The notes: a model not told the origin generated them from the sequence alone. Shown: positions 26,439 to 35,851, counted from the stretch's first letter. The stretch: DNA of 64,000 nt from Fictibacillus sp. BK138 (GCF_004216955.1 NZ_SGXL01000003.1:1-64000), one strand, 5' to 3'. A program made the numbers and translations.

Positions 26439-27497
26439 TTATATGCTTACAGATTTTAGGGAACCGATATCCAATAGTTGGTCTACTTCTAAGTGGTCGA
26501 ACTCCCCTTTTAAGATTCTAGATAAGTCTTCTATGGCATCATGTAAGGATACATAAACACCTGTTTTCTTTGTAAATGGTTCTGCCACAAAGAAAGGTTG
26601 TGTTAGATATGCCTCAATCCGTTGCGCCTTCAAAAACATATCCTTTTCACTTTGAGGTATGGATTCAACCCCTTTAGCATGAATCAAGAGTTGCAATTCG
26701 CGGTACCGGCGCAACACCTTTCTTGCTGCTTGTTGAACTTTCATGTGTTTCGAATCAAGATGAGCACCTTCTAAAACAGTGGAGATCGAAAGGACTGGGT
26801 TGATAGCTGGATATATTTTTCGAGAAATAAGACCTCCATCAAACTTTAATACAGTGTCTAGCGGTCCGTAAGGTTCTTCTTCTTCTACTGCATCCCCCCT
26901 CGGGTCGTAAAGAAAAGTGGTGACGTTCGTTATATTCTCCGACTGTAATCGGTCATTGAGTTTGTAGAACTCTCCAGATATAACGATCGATCGATCAGCT
27001 GCAAACAAGATATCATTCTCGCCGCTAGAAATGATGACTTCATATGCTTCGTCCATGTCCTGAACAACCTTATTCGATACATCCTGCAGATCATCGATTC
27101 CGGGACCATGCTCTACAGGCAGGAGCATTATCGTTTTATAGTCTTGCTTATCTTTCATCCGATAGAATATTTCAGAGAGGAATACGAGTTGCCCCATCCC
27201 AGGTAATGCGATCAAGCCAATGGTCCCTCCACGTGAAACCGGAGAAAAAAGATCAACTACCTTAATTCCGGTTTCAATCATCTCTCCCTCGCTTTGAAGT
27301 ATGATCAGTTCATCAAGAGTGCAGTTGGCTATAATAGACAATGCAACTAGAGTTTTTACCTCTGCCCTTTCGATAGGAATCTTTCCCGTGCATAAGTTTG
27401 AGACGGTAGCTGGACGTAAACCCACTTCTTGAGCAGCCTTTGTAAGTTTGGGAACTCTTTCTTTAAGAAGAGCAACGTTTAATTTAATCTTTTCCAT
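26439..27497 (-). CDS. XRE-type DNA-binding domain fused to a degenerate F1-ATPase beta-like domain
   Basis: 352 residues from ATG 27497, behind GGAGTG. Residues 1-65 form a Cro/C1-type helix-turn-helix (AAQEVGLRPATVSNLCTGK). Residues ~72-345 align by eye with the F1-ATPase beta catalytic core: IETGIKVVDLFSP (74-86), the Walker A position, then VLRRYRELQ (261-269), QPFFVAEPF (300-308) and GVYVSLHDAIEDLSRILKGE (313-332), plus EFDHL. The Walker A sequence GGAGVGKT of real beta subunits is ALPGMGQL here (97-104), so the catalytic Lys and Thr are lost. The beta-barrel N-terminal domain of F1 beta is missing and is replaced by the helix-turn-helix. It is probably a transcription factor using a dead or altered nucleotide-binding fold as its sensor. 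Confidence 0.8.
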   Translation of the reverse strand: MEKIKLNVALLKERVPKLTKAAQEVGLRPATVSNLCTGKIPIERAEVKTLVALSIIANCTLDELIILQSEGEMIETGIKVVDLFSPVSRGGTIGLIALPGMGQLVFLSEIFYRMKDKQDYKTIMLLPVEHGPGIDDLQDVSNKVVQDMDEAYEVIISSGENDILFAADRSIVISGEFYKLNDRLQSENITNVTTFLYDPRGDAVEEEEPYGPLDTVLKFDGGLISRKIYPAINPVLSISTVLEGAHLDSKHMKVQQAARKVLRRYRELQLLIHAKGVESIPQSEKDMFLKAQRIEAYLTQPFFVAEPFTKKTGVYVSLHDAIEDLSRILKGEFDHLEVDQLLDIGSLKSVSI

Positions 27498-27597
27498 TCT
27501 TATCACTCCAATTACTTTAAAGAGTATCACTTATTATTCTTCAAAGCAATTAGGTGGCCATTTTTCAGTTTTAGGATTTAATGAACGGTAAAATTAA

Positions 27598-27628
27598 AGA
27601 AGGTCGGACTAAAAATGCCCCACCTTCT
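27598..27628 (-). terminator. probable terminator of the epimerase operon
   Basis: AGAAGGT pairs with ACCTTCT, with extra G/C pairs inside, followed on the minus strand by TTCTTTAATTTT. It lies 30 bp past the stop of the 27658 gene. Confidence 0.5.
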
Positions 27629-27657
27629 CTTACAATATAATTGATGTATTGAATTTA

Positions 27658-28485
27658 TTAAAAGAATTCTTTTGCCAACTGAATCATTTCTTGAGGTTTT
27701 TCAACGACTGTCCAATGTCCACATTCCTGGATTACCACTAATTCTGCGTGTGGGATGTCTCTGATTAAAAGTTGCTGGATAAGCTCTGGTGTGATGATAT
27801 CATGACTTCCTTGAGCGACAAGGATTGGAATGTGAGAAACACTCTCCAGCTGATTTCTCAGGTCATAGTTTTCTTGGATGTCTTTTCCTAAGATTTGATT
27901 GACTTCAAGGTTTGATTTGGTTTTTGTCTTCCTCATCAATGTCTCTTTTGAATAAACATAATAAGGGTTCAACACCTTAAAGATATCATCAAGTGTAGCT
28001 TTACCCTTTTTAAATTCCGTTTCTAACGCGGACAATTTCACCTTATCTTCAACCGTCATCCTGTTGTTCATCTCTTCGCCAAATACTTTAAATCCTTCAG
28101 CCGTTGATCCAACCGCTGCCGTTAATAATATCTTGTTCACGTTCTCTGGGTATTTTATCGCATACAAGAGAGCGAGCATAGAGCCCCACGATTCTCCGAA
28201 GAGATTCACTCTCTCCAGTGATAGTTCAACTCTCAGTTTTTCAAGTGTCTCAACCTCATCCTCCATTGAATATACACCGTCGATCGCTGGATCAGATTTG
28301 CCGCACCCTTTTTGATCATAGAAAATTAATTGATAGTCATTAGATAGCGGCTCTATGTGAGGTAAAAAGAAACCATGTTCTCCCCCTGGTCCACCGTGCA
28401 AGAATATGATTGGGTCACCGTTCCCTATAATTTTCAAGAAAATATTAGTTCCGTTTATCTTAATTTGATGTTCTGTTAGAACCAT
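27658..28485 (-). CDS. prolyl aminopeptidase-like alpha/beta hydrolase
   Basis: 275 residues. The alpha/beta-hydrolase fold has the oxyanion motif HGGPGGEHG (about 30-38), the nucleophile in GESWGS, and the acid and histidine in GSHDIITP and CGHWTVVEKP. HGGPG and GxSWG are hallmarks of the proline iminopeptidase family S33, which releases N-terminal proline from peptides. Relatives may be esterases. ATG follows AGGAGGG. The gene lies 13 bp after the epimerase gene and shares its operator-controlled promoter (copy 8). This fits the peptide-degradation theme. Confidence 0.8.
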   Translation of the reverse strand: MVLTEHQIKINGTNIFLKIIGNGDPIIFLHGGPGGEHGFFLPHIEPLSNDYQLIFYDQKGCGKSDPAIDGVYSMEDEVETLEKLRVELSLERVNLFGESWGSMLALLYAIKYPENVNKILLTAAVGSTAEGFKVFGEEMNNRMTVEDKVKLSALETEFKKGKATLDDIFKVLNPYYVYSKETLMRKTKTKSNLEVNQILGKDIQENYDLRNQLESVSHIPILVAQGSHDIITPELIQQLLIRDIPHAELVVIQECGHWTVVEKPQEMIQLAKEFF

Positions 28486-28498
28486 ATGAACCCTCCTG

Positions 28499-29515
28499 TT
28501 ATGAATACTTTAATTTATATTTTTTGATTAAGTTATCTTCTTTTTCATAATCAAAATCTTTTTCATCGATTTTTTCAGGATAGTTGAACTTTTCCCATGC
28601 GATCGTTAACGGTATCGCTTCTTCTCTTGAAATAATTTCTTGGTAACCAAGCTCGTTACGTATTTTTTGAGTATCCATGTACCAGTGCTGATCAGCATTG
28701 CCGGAATCCGAAAACTCCTCTTCCGGTACAATAATTATTTCCCCGTCCCATCCTTGGCTTTGCTTTATCATATTTACCCATTCAAGTTCAGTTAGTGCAT
28801 CATGTTCTGCTAAATTGTAGATTTGATGTTTAGCTTTATCTTCGTTTAAAGCTAGAACTATACCATGGGCGATGTTATCAACATATCCGCGTGACACCCT
28901 CCACTTTGCTAGCTTATCTCCTAACAAAATCTTTTCTCTCCCATCCATCATCCTTTTGAGATATGGGAATAAGCGATGTTGTCTATCGCCCGGTCCATAA
29001 ACTTGGGGAAGTCTGAGAATAGTGCCTGGAAGGTCAGAATCGCCCAATATCGTTTCTTCGATTAGCTTCTTGTCATAAAAATGAAGTCTATGCTCTGTAT
29101 CGTAAAGGAACTGTAAAGGATAAAGCCCTTCCCTTAACGGTGAGTCTTCCTTTAATGGCATCGGTTCAAGTGGGCCAGCTTTAATGTTAAGCAACCTCTC
29201 ATAAGCTCTATAAATATCTAAGCTGCTTAACCCTACTACACGACCGGCAATGCCTTTAAATACATTCATCAAACTTTCTGCATCTTTTTTTAGATAAGGG
29301 AACATATCCAGTACGATATCTGGCTGAAATTCCTTAAATTGTGAGACGTAATCTTCCAAGTAATCTCGATCTCCGTGTATTTCTTTAACTTCTTTAGGGA
29401 GTAAAGCATTTGTCTCTCCTCTGTGAAACACACATACTTCATGTCCTTGTCTTACAAGCCTCTCGACTACATAAGGGCCGATAAACCGTGTTCCGCCAAT
29501 AATCTGAATTTTCAT
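28499..29515 (-). CDS. NAD-dependent epimerase/dehydratase-family protein
   Basis: 338 residues. An extended SDR Rossmann fold with N-terminal IIGGTRFIGPYVVERL (G7-G8-x4-G13). The catalytic YxxxK is not clear: HFYDKKLIEE at about 155 may represent it, so activity may differ from sugar epimerases. It resembles the NAD-epimerase proteins related to CSP41/isoflavone reductase-like SDRs. AGGAGG precedes ATG. First gene of a two-gene operon with the prolyl-aminopeptidase-like gene, behind operator copy 8. Confidence 0.75.
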   Translation of the reverse strand: MKIQIIGGTRFIGPYVVERLVRQGHEVCVFHRGETNALLPKEVKEIHGDRDYLEDYVSQFKEFQPDIVLDMFPYLKKDAESLMNVFKGIAGRVVGLSSLDIYRAYERLLNIKAGPLEPMPLKEDSPLREGLYPLQFLYDTEHRLHFYDKKLIEETILGDSDLPGTILRLPQVYGPGDRQHRLFPYLKRMMDGREKILLGDKLAKWRVSRGYVDNIAHGIVLALNEDKAKHQIYNLAEHDALTELEWVNMIKQSQGWDGEIIIVPEEEFSDSGNADQHWYMDTQKIRNELGYQEIISREEAIPLTIAWEKFNYPEKIDEKDFDYEKEDNLIKKYKLKYS

Positions 29516-29539
29516 AGTATACCTCCTAACAATGAATAA

Positions 29540-29557
29540 AAACCGACCGTTAAGTTT
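29540..29557. promoter_or_regulatory. regulon operator, copy 8
   Basis: AAACCGACCGTTAAGTTT. On the minus strand TATAAT directly abuts it (TATAATAAACTT). The epimerase start is 24 bp downstream. Confidence 0.85.
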
Positions 29558-29609
29558 ATTATAATGAGTAGAGTGATTACTGTCTATTTATACTGCCCCG
29601 TTATGATCT

Positions 29610-29945
29610 TTAGGCTGGCTCTAAATATTCGAAATATTGGCCATCTGGGTGTTTAACTATTATGCTTATTCCTTTTGTGATCGGTGTAGGTTCTTGAACG
29701 ATCACGCCATTGTTTCGTATACTTCTGTTTTTTGCCTGTACGATAGATCTTACTAGAATCGTTGCAACTGGTTTCTCGCTAAGTTTCTCAGTCTCTTCAA
29801 CCAATAACAGACCGTCAAACCTAGCTGTTTTATAAGGATTGTCAGTTATCGTAAGAGGGTCTGAACCTAACAACCTCTTGTAAAATGGGATATGCGACAT
29901 CAAATTATCTACGTATATTCGAGGTAAAACTTTTATTGTGTTCAA
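29610..29945 (-). CDS. VOC-superfamily (glyoxalase/bleomycin-resistance-like) protein
   Basis: 111 residues, the size of a single VOC domain. The paired beta-alpha-beta-beta-beta pattern opens with KVLPRIYVDNLMSHIPFYKR and ends in IIVKHPDGQYFEYLEPA. The start is TTG, seven bases after GGAGG. The usual metal-binding His/Glu positions are partly absent, so it may be a binding protein rather than an enzyme. Operator copy 9 lies 31 bp upstream. Confidence 0.7.
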   Translation of the reverse strand: MNTIKVLPRIYVDNLMSHIPFYKRLLGSDPLTITDNPYKTARFDGLLLVEETEKLSEKPVATILVRSIVQAKNRSIRNNGVIVQEPTPITKGISIIVKHPDGQYFEYLEPA

Positions 29946-29976
29946 CGATATGCCTCCTGCTTTTCTTTTTAAAACT

Positions 29977-29994
29977 AAACTATATATTCAGTTT
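29977..29994. promoter_or_regulatory. regulon operator, copy 9
   Basis: AAACTATATATTCAGTTT, 31 bp before the VOC gene. A TATAC/ACAAT -10-like stretch lies upstream on the minus strand. Confidence 0.75.
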
Positions 29995-30115
29995 TTTTAA
30001 TTGTATAATGAAATCCATTTATTAGCTATCTTTTTATAGACAAGATTTAGTTAAGAGAACCTCTAAAACCAGCATATGCTTTTTGAGGTGCGAAATGTAG
30101 CCAGAATGCAAAAGA

Positions 30116-30152
30116 TAGAGTACTTAGAGAGAAGTGTTCTCCTAGTACTCTA
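30116..30152 (-). terminator. probable terminator of the chemoreceptor gene
   Basis: TAGAGTACTTAG pairs with CTAGTACTCTA (one bulge), followed by ATCTTTT on the minus strand. Confidence 0.5.
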
Positions 30153-30192
30153 CTTATTTTCATATGTCATCTATACCTACAGCTTATTAAAT

Positions 30193-31923
30193 TTAAGAGA
30201 TATTAAAACGATTAATTTGTTGTTGTAATTCATCCGAAATTCCACTCAGTATTTCAGCAGATTTTTTTATCTCTTGCATTGTTGCATTTTGTTGTTCGGA
30301 CGATGCAGCAATGTTCGCTGCATTTCCAGATGATTGTTGAGCTAATACCTCTAGGTTTCGTACTAATGCAGCTACTCCTTCGGAATCTGTTGCAAGGTTA
30401 TCTGTTTCTTTAGAGACAATAGATATTTTTGAATCTACTTCATTAGCCGTATTTAAGATCTTCATAAATGCTTCTCCTGCGTTTCCAACGACTATTCTTC
30501 CTCTTTTTGCTTCAGCCGTTCCAATCTGCATTGATTCAACAGCCTTTTGCGTTTCTTGCTGAATTACTTGTACTACATCTGTAATTTGATGAGCAGATCT
30601 TTCTGATTGCTCAGCCAGTTTTCTTACTTCATCCGCAACAACTGCAAATCCTCTGCCACTCTCCCCTGCTCTTGCTGCCTCGATCGCCGCATTCAAAGCA
30701 AGTAAGTTTGTCTGTGATGATATTTCAGTAATTACCTTAACAAATTCTCCAATTTCAGCAGACCTTTCACCTAATACCTCTACGATAGCTGCTGACTTGC
30801 TTACCGTCGTATCAAGAGTATTCATTTGTTTTGTTATATTTTCAATTTGTTCTGAACCAAGTTCTGCTTGCTTAATTAATATAGATGATGCGTTGGCAAC
30901 ATCACCCGAGATATCAGCAATTTTACGAACCCCCTTTGCCATACTACCAATAGAATAAGAACTTTCCTCAGTTGTTTTTTCTTGGACCTCAATTGAGTTT
31001 GCGATTTGTTGAATAGAACCAGTGATCTCATTAGTTGCATAAACCGTTTCTTCGGCTCCTATCAATAATGCACGGGATGATGAAGAGACTTGTTCAGCAG
31101 TATTACCAACAGTTCTAATCATTTGATTTATGTTTTTAACCATTTGGTTGAATTGTTGATTAAGTTTGCCAAGTTCATCATTCTCATTTTCTTGGAGTTC
31201 AATATTTAAATCCCCTTGTCCTACTTGGGTGATAGCATTAAACAGATCTTTTACTGGCGCAAAGATCTTTTTTAAAGTGAAAAATTGAATAATGGATATT
31301 ACGGCTAACAATAAAAATAAAACGATAGATAAACTAATAACTAAATCGTATTGACTTTGCGTCACTAAACTAGCGTCCGTATCTATCCCAAAGATTGCTA
31401 TTACTTCTCCGTTTTCATCGATGATTGGTTCAAGCGTAGTTATCCAAGTCCCTATTGAGTCAGTGTATGCTTTTGTGGACACTGCCTTCTTTTCTTCTAG
31501 CAGTTCCTCAGCTGCAGTTATCCAATAATCAGGTTGTTCCAACATATCTCCAAGTTTAACTTCTTCAATGTCCATCAGATGCTTCGGACCTGGAAGAATC
31601 ATTGTTTTATTACCATCAACAATTTCAGCTCCAAAGAAATACCCTTGCGCTACATTTTTATTTGAATCTGATAACTTTGTTAAATTATTGATTAATACCT
31701 GATTATTTGGTGATAGTTTATCATGATCGGTAAGAGCATTTTTGATATAACTTATATCAAAGGTACTTTTCCAAAGAGAAGCTACTCCTGCTGATTGATT
31801 TGAAATACTTTTCGTGATAACTGCCTTTTGAATAAAGAAACTAGCAAATATAAGGACCGCTCCGATTAATAGAGAACTAGTGATGGTGAACAAAAAGTTA
31901 CGACCAAAAAGCGACTTTAACAA
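30193..31923 (-). CDS. methyl-accepting chemotaxis protein
   Basis: 576 residues. TM1 (about 11-31), an extracellular Cache-like sensor (32-193), TM2 (194-214), HAMP (about 215-268) and a cytoplasmic signalling domain. The conserved hairpin tip is intact ([20 protein letters not shown]). It starts at TTG behind AAGGGGG. The sensor domain is homologous to that of the kinase at 23470, with shared blocks TMILPxPK, QPxxW, GTWxTTLxP and GEVIAIxGIDxDAS. Both should therefore recognise the same or a related ligand, possibly amino acids or peptides. Operator copy 10 lies 30 bp upstream. It is an isolated gene, not in a chemotaxis operon. Confidence 0.92.
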   Translation of the reverse strand: MLKSLFGRNFLFTITSSLLIGAVLIFASFFIQKAVITKSISNQSAGVASLWKSTFDISYIKNALTDHDKLSPNNQVLINNLTKLSDSNKNVAQGYFFGAEIVDGNKTMILPGPKHLMDIEEVKLGDMLEQPDYWITAAEELLEEKKAVSTKAYTDSIGTWITTLEPIIDENGEVIAIFGIDTDASLVTQSQYDLVISLSIVLFLLLAVISIIQFFTLKKIFAPVKDLFNAITQVGQGDLNIELQENENDELGKLNQQFNQMVKNINQMIRTVGNTAEQVSSSSRALLIGAEETVYATNEITGSIQQIANSIEVQEKTTEESSYSIGSMAKGVRKIADISGDVANASSILIKQAELGSEQIENITKQMNTLDTTVSKSAAIVEVLGERSAEIGEFVKVITEISSQTNLLALNAAIEAARAGESGRGFAVVADEVRKLAEQSERSAHQITDVVQVIQQETQKAVESMQIGTAEAKRGRIVVGNAGEAFMKILNTANEVDSKISIVSKETDNLATDSEGVAALVRNLEVLAQQSSGNAANIAASSEQQNATMQEIKKSAEILSGISDELQQQINRFNIS

Positions 31924-31953
31924 AAAAACTTCCCCCTTGTAAGAAACGAATAA

Positions 31954-31971
31954 AAACTGTTTAGTCAGTTT
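31954..31971. promoter_or_regulatory. regulon operator, copy 10 (chemoreceptor)
   Basis: AAACTGTTTAGTCAGTTT. Both outer half-sites are perfect; it lies 30 bp before the TTG start of the chemoreceptor. Confidence 0.85.
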
Positions 31972-32120
31972 TAATAATTAAAACATATTTTTCCACAAAT
32001 CGTCAATTGCCTGCAAAATTCTACATTTTTTTCATTTATACTTTAGTATTCACGATGATTCAAGTGACTAAAAAGTCCAATCGTATTTCATTCAATCCTA
32101 TTGTTTTTTTCAAAAAAATA

Positions 32121-32144
32121 AAGGAACCTTCTTGAGGTTCCCTT
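32121..32144 (-). terminator. intrinsic terminator of the third M29 gene
   Basis: AAGGAACCT pairs with AGGTTCCCTT, followed on the minus strand by TTTATTTTTTT. Confidence 0.8.
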
Positions 32145-32158
32145 TCCATGGTGATCTA

Positions 32159-33406
32159 TTATACTGTTTGTAAAGTTGCCCAGTTCCCATTTTTAAACAG
32201 ATGTACTCTTTTACCATCATGATACTCTGCTTCTATCTCCAGATCTTCGGAGCCGATCATGAAATCTGTATGCCCACTGCTAAAGTTGATGCCTTTCTCC
32301 TCAAAATCCTCAGGATTTAAATTCTTAGCATCTTTGAGTGCCATCGTGATCACCCTTCCAAGAGCTAGATGGCAAGATGCATTTTCATCAAACAAAGTAT
32401 TATTAAAGATGATACCTGAGTTAGAAATTGGTGAATCATGTGGTACGAGAGCCACTTCTCCTAGATATAGCATACCATCATCCATATTCAAAAGCTGCTG
32501 TAACGTTTCATATCCTTTTTCTGCAGTGAAATCAACAACTCTTCCCTCTTTAAATGTTAAAGTAAAGTTCTCTATTAAGTTCCCAAAAGCAGATAATGGC
32601 TTTGAACTGGATACTGTTCCGTTTACTCCATATTTATGAGGTGATGTAAATACTTCTTCAGTCGGAAGGTTTGGTATGTAATACGTTCCGAAAGTTGAAT
32701 GATGACCACCTCCAACCCAAGTGTGGTCTGGATGCAAGTCGATTGTGAGATTGGTTCCTTTTGATTTATAGTGAAGGGTCTTAAATCTTTGTTCGTTTAG
32801 ATAATCAACCTTTTTCGTCAGTGTGGTAGAATGTTCATGCCATGAGGCTATAGGCTCTGGTTGATCGATTCTTACAGTTTTAAAGATAGCCTCCCAGAGT
32901 TCAGCTACCGCCTCATCTGTCTCCATCTTTGGATAGATACTCTTTGCCCAAGCTTTAGTAGGGACTCCGACTATCGCCCAATGCATATCACCTCTTAACC
33001 TTTTACTGAAAACTGATTGCAGCTTTTCACTACGATCTTTTTGTACAAACATGATGCGTTCAGGCGGTATGCTGACATAACCGTTTGGATCATTGCCTGT
33101 GATCATCAGCATACAGTCGTTGTGATCAGCGAGGCTGTTGAATTTGTCAACGTCCCATTGCTGAGTAAAGTTCTTTAGAACATCATCGGTGGCACCTAAG
33201 TAATGGATTCGATTTAATTCTTGATCGTCCCAGTCAACGAAAACTTGTTTACATCCATTATTATATGCGTATTCTGCGACCCTTCTTGTAAAATCAGCAG
33301 ATTCTATTGGGGAACTGATAAGTAGTCTTTGCCCCTTTTGAATATTCAGACCTACCTTGACCACGATTTCAGCATATTGATTTAACTTTTCTTCAAAACT
33401 CTTCAT
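32159..33406 (-). CDS. M29-family metalloaminopeptidase, paralogue C
   Basis: 415 residues from ATG 33406, chosen because GGAGGGG stands five bases upstream; the 13 codons before it have no ribosome binding site. It has the M29 features GEVALVPHDSPIS, then FDENASCHLALG and SSGHTDFMIG, which provide the metal ligands. It is longer and clearly diverged from the pair at 13135 and 37939, closer to the general AmpS/PepS group. Unlike the other two M29 genes it has no operator palindrome upstream, so it may be the constitutive housekeeping aminopeptidase. Confidence 0.88.
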   Translation of the reverse strand: MKSFEEKLNQYAEIVVKVGLNIQKGQRLLISSPIESADFTRRVAEYAYNNGCKQVFVDWDDQELNRIHYLGATDDVLKNFTQQWDVDKFNSLADHNDCMLMITGNDPNGYVSIPPERIMFVQKDRSEKLQSVFSKRLRGDMHWAIVGVPTKAWAKSIYPKMETDEAVAELWEAIFKTVRIDQPEPIASWHEHSTTLTKKVDYLNEQRFKTLHYKSKGTNLTIDLHPDHTWVGGGHHSTFGTYYIPNLPTEEVFTSPHKYGVNGTVSSSKPLSAFGNLIENFTLTFKEGRVVDFTAEKGYETLQQLLNMDDGMLYLGEVALVPHDSPISNSGIIFNNTLFDENASCHLALGRVITMALKDAKNLNPEDFEEKGINFSSGHTDFMIGSEDLEIEAEYHDGKRVHLFKNGNWATLQTV

Positions 33407-33644
33407 AATAACCCCTCCTACCAATATTTGAAATACATTAATCATGTGTTATTACAATACTATTATAAAGTTAATATTTATCATTCTATTACAGACCAAG
33501 GAAAAGAGATTTCACTTTTTAAGACTTATAATCAATGTAGTTCTTAATCAAAAAAGAACAGTTTCCGCTGCGATAATATAAGTGTCCTTATTATGTTAAT
33601 GCTGTTTCCTTCTACAAAAGAAAGAATATAATCTTTTTTATCTA

Positions 33645-34124
33645 TTAATAGTTGATTTCGTTTTGTTCCATCAAAGATTCTATTTGTTTTTTATGTTGCA
33701 TTTCATGTTGAATCAACCCCTCAAAATATTCACCAAGGAGCAATTGCTCTTGTTCAAGACAAGGTTCTTTAAAGCTTTTAGGATCGATTTTCCCGATAAG
33801 AGATACTAGCTCTCGAGCTGTTGTTACATATTCTTCTATGAGCTCTACTTTTGAAATGCCTGCTCTTGCATAATTTGATGCAGCTAGATTTCTTTCTTCA
33901 GCATCGACTGATAGTCTAGGAAACTTTTTATTCTCTAGTAGAAAGCTGAGTCTGTTTTCAATAACAAATCTATCCCAAAATAATAGATGTGATATGATAT
34001 CAGCGGTCCCCCATAATGTCCCTGGTTTTAAAGGTTGAAACCATTGTTCATCAGACATCTCTTCTAAAGTGGTCACCCAATGAATAAATTCAATTTTCTG
34101 TTGCAGAATAAGATCTTTCTCCAT
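33645..34124 (-). CDS. DinB-like four-helix protein
   Basis: 159 residues from ATG 34124, placed six bases after GGAGG; the upstream ATG overlaps that box. It has the DinB/YfiT-type metal-binding helical bundle, with His in ISHLLFWD (about residue 46) and HEMQHKKQI near the C-terminus as the probable metal triad. DinB-like proteins include thiol transferases (bacillithiol-dependent) and many of unknown role. It lies 17 bp downstream of the M1 aminopeptidase gene and may be co-transcribed with it. Confidence 0.65.
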   Translation of the reverse strand: MEKDLILQQKIEFIHWVTTLEEMSDEQWFQPLKPGTLWGTADIISHLLFWDRFVIENRLSFLLENKKFPRLSVDAEERNLAASNYARAGISKVELIEEYVTTARELVSLIGKIDPKSFKEPCLEQEQLLLGEYFEGLIQHEMQHKKQIESLMEQNEINY

Positions 34125-34152
34125 TTGATCCTCCATGATTCATATGAAAATT

Positions 34153-35622
34153 TCATTCCCCAAACTCGATCCAAGGTTTTAATGGATCGTCATCATCTAT
34201 ATTAAAATACGACTTGGTGAACCGTACCCACTCCTGGGTATCTACTTCACTGTATTTATACGTTTGAAAGTAGGTTCTCAAGTACTCTAGAGCTTTATCC
34301 GGTCTTTTTGAAAGTTCCCAAAGTCTTAAAGCGGGAGTCTCATAAACAGCAGCCATGTAACCGTTTGGATCAAATTCTGATAATCTTAAGTTGCTGTGTT
34401 GCATAGTGTTTGTCTCTTTGGCCTTCTGTACGGAAGCATTTGCATCGCTAAATACCTCTTCAGGTTTATTATTCCCCTCTAGAATAAAGTAGAGATAAGT
34501 AGCGAAGTTCGTTAACCCCTCGTCCACAAAAGCGGTATGATAGGGATTGTTGCTTACCAACCCATAAAACCATTGGTGCGCAACTTCATGAATGACCACA
34601 TGCTCGTTAATGGCGCCAGTACCAACTGTAACGATACCGGGATACTCCATACCATCCCCGTTCATGATGATATCGAGTTGTTTATAAGGATAGTCTCCTA
34701 GATGCTTCTCGAAAAAAGAGAATCCTTTTATCGCCGTCTCTAGATATTGGTCTCCAAAACTTTCATCAACTTTGTTTCCGATTAACCTTATTTCTGTGCC
34801 GTTGATGTTTTTTTTCTTGACGAAGGTCTCTTTCATGATTGCTATATAAAATTCTTTTACTCTACTTGTCTTAAATAATTTTTTCTTAACTTGTTCATAT
34901 GTTTCTGTATCAGCAGTACTCGCGACTAAATAGTCTTCACTCGGCAGTTCCAGCTGAACTTTAAAATCACTATAATCGGTGTGATAGGACTCACCAAAGA
35001 AATTGTATTCTTCCTTTTCCCAGCCAGACCGGTACGTGACGAGCATAGGATACCATTCAGCAAGGTAGAAATTCCCATTCCTAATCGCAAATCTTTTCCC
35101 TTCCTCGGGCAAGGTGAAAGAATATCTGACCCTGACCTCGGCATGGTTTCTCGGCGCAAGCTTACTCTTAAGATTTATCTTAAGAGTATCTTTATATAGA
35201 TCATACGATGTCTCTGCCCCATTTACAGTTATCTTGCCGATCTTAAGTTCGGATGCTCCAGGTATAGATTCCGGTTTATTTTTTTCAGTATACATATTCG
35301 GAATAAGATAAAATAAAATCTCCTTCCAACTCTCAGAAGATTTGTTAGTTACCTGAATAATCGCCATGACATCAAATTTACCGGAAGGATGCATTTTTAT
35401 ATCTAGATTGTAAGAAGCTGCATTCTCATTAAGTTTTAATGTGTTTGAAAATGTTTCTGTGTTTTCAACCATACTATTCTGCACGATTAGCCTGGGTTCT
35501 GACTTTTTATAACTCATTTCATTGTGAACCTTTTTCTTGTTTTTTTCTTCGTTCACTAAGTTATTTTTATCTGAACAGCTAATTAAAAGACACAGTCCTA
35601 TTACAATACAAAATTTTCTCAT
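34153..35622 (-). CDS. lipoprotein M1-family metalloaminopeptidase
   Basis: 489 residues. A short lipoprotein signal ends in the lipobox LISC (C16), so the enzyme should be anchored on the outer face of the membrane. The gluzincin motif H345-E-V-A-H349 with the downstream Glu in FVDEGLTNFATYLYF marks an M1 peptidase. An N-terminal beta-sandwich (about 55-240) precedes it. The GAMEN-like exopeptidase motif is replaced by GMEYPGIV. It probably trims peptides at the cell surface. A hairpin with the conserved loop (35724-35774) and operator copy 11 lie in its leader region. Confidence 0.85.
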   Translation of the reverse strand: MRKFCIVIGLCLLISCSDKNNLVNEEKNKKKVHNEMSYKKSEPRLIVQNSMVENTETFSNTLKLNENAASYNLDIKMHPSGKFDVMAIIQVTNKSSESWKEILFYLIPNMYTEKNKPESIPGASELKIGKITVNGAETSYDLYKDTLKINLKSKLAPRNHAEVRVRYSFTLPEEGKRFAIRNGNFYLAEWYPMLVTYRSGWEKEEYNFFGESYHTDYSDFKVQLELPSEDYLVASTADTETYEQVKKKLFKTSRVKEFYIAIMKETFVKKKNINGTEIRLIGNKVDESFGDQYLETAIKGFSFFEKHLGDYPYKQLDIIMNGDGMEYPGIVTVGTGAINEHVVIHEVAHQWFYGLVSNNPYHTAFVDEGLTNFATYLYFILEGNNKPEEVFSDANASVQKAKETNTMQHSNLRLSEFDPNGYMAAVYETPALRLWELSKRPDKALEYLRTYFQTYKYSEVDTQEWVRFTKSYFNIDDDDPLKPWIEFGE

Positions 35623-35723
35623 GTTTTCACCCGATCTAATCCTAATATTTTAAGTTGATTTTAGGAGCTTATCATACGCAGAATTCATATTAGCCTACTT
35701 TCTTCAATAGTTACTCTAAAGAA

Positions 35724-35774
35724 TAAACTTCACGCCACCTTGAGATGGTCTAACTCAATGTGGCGTGAAGTTTA
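35724..35774. repeat. constant-loop hairpin H1
   Basis: A perfect 15-bp outer stem (TAAACTTCACGCCAC with GTGGCGTGAAGTTTA) and an inner TTGAG/CTCAA stem around the loop ATGGTCTAA. The same inner stem and loop recur at 58014-58056 and 60414-60449 with unrelated outer stems. It lies between operator copy 11 and the M1 gene. Confidence 0.8.
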
Positions 35775-35851
35775 AAAAAGGGAAGACTCGATAAAATTAG
35801 ACGTATTCTATACTCCTCAAAAAACAAGAGAAGAGATATAATCACGATTAA

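Noticed and set aside
26291-27265. Plus-strand frames opposite the P-loop and XRE/F1-beta genes
   Set aside because: Antisense shadows without ribosome binding sites; the minus-strand proteins have clear domain signatures.
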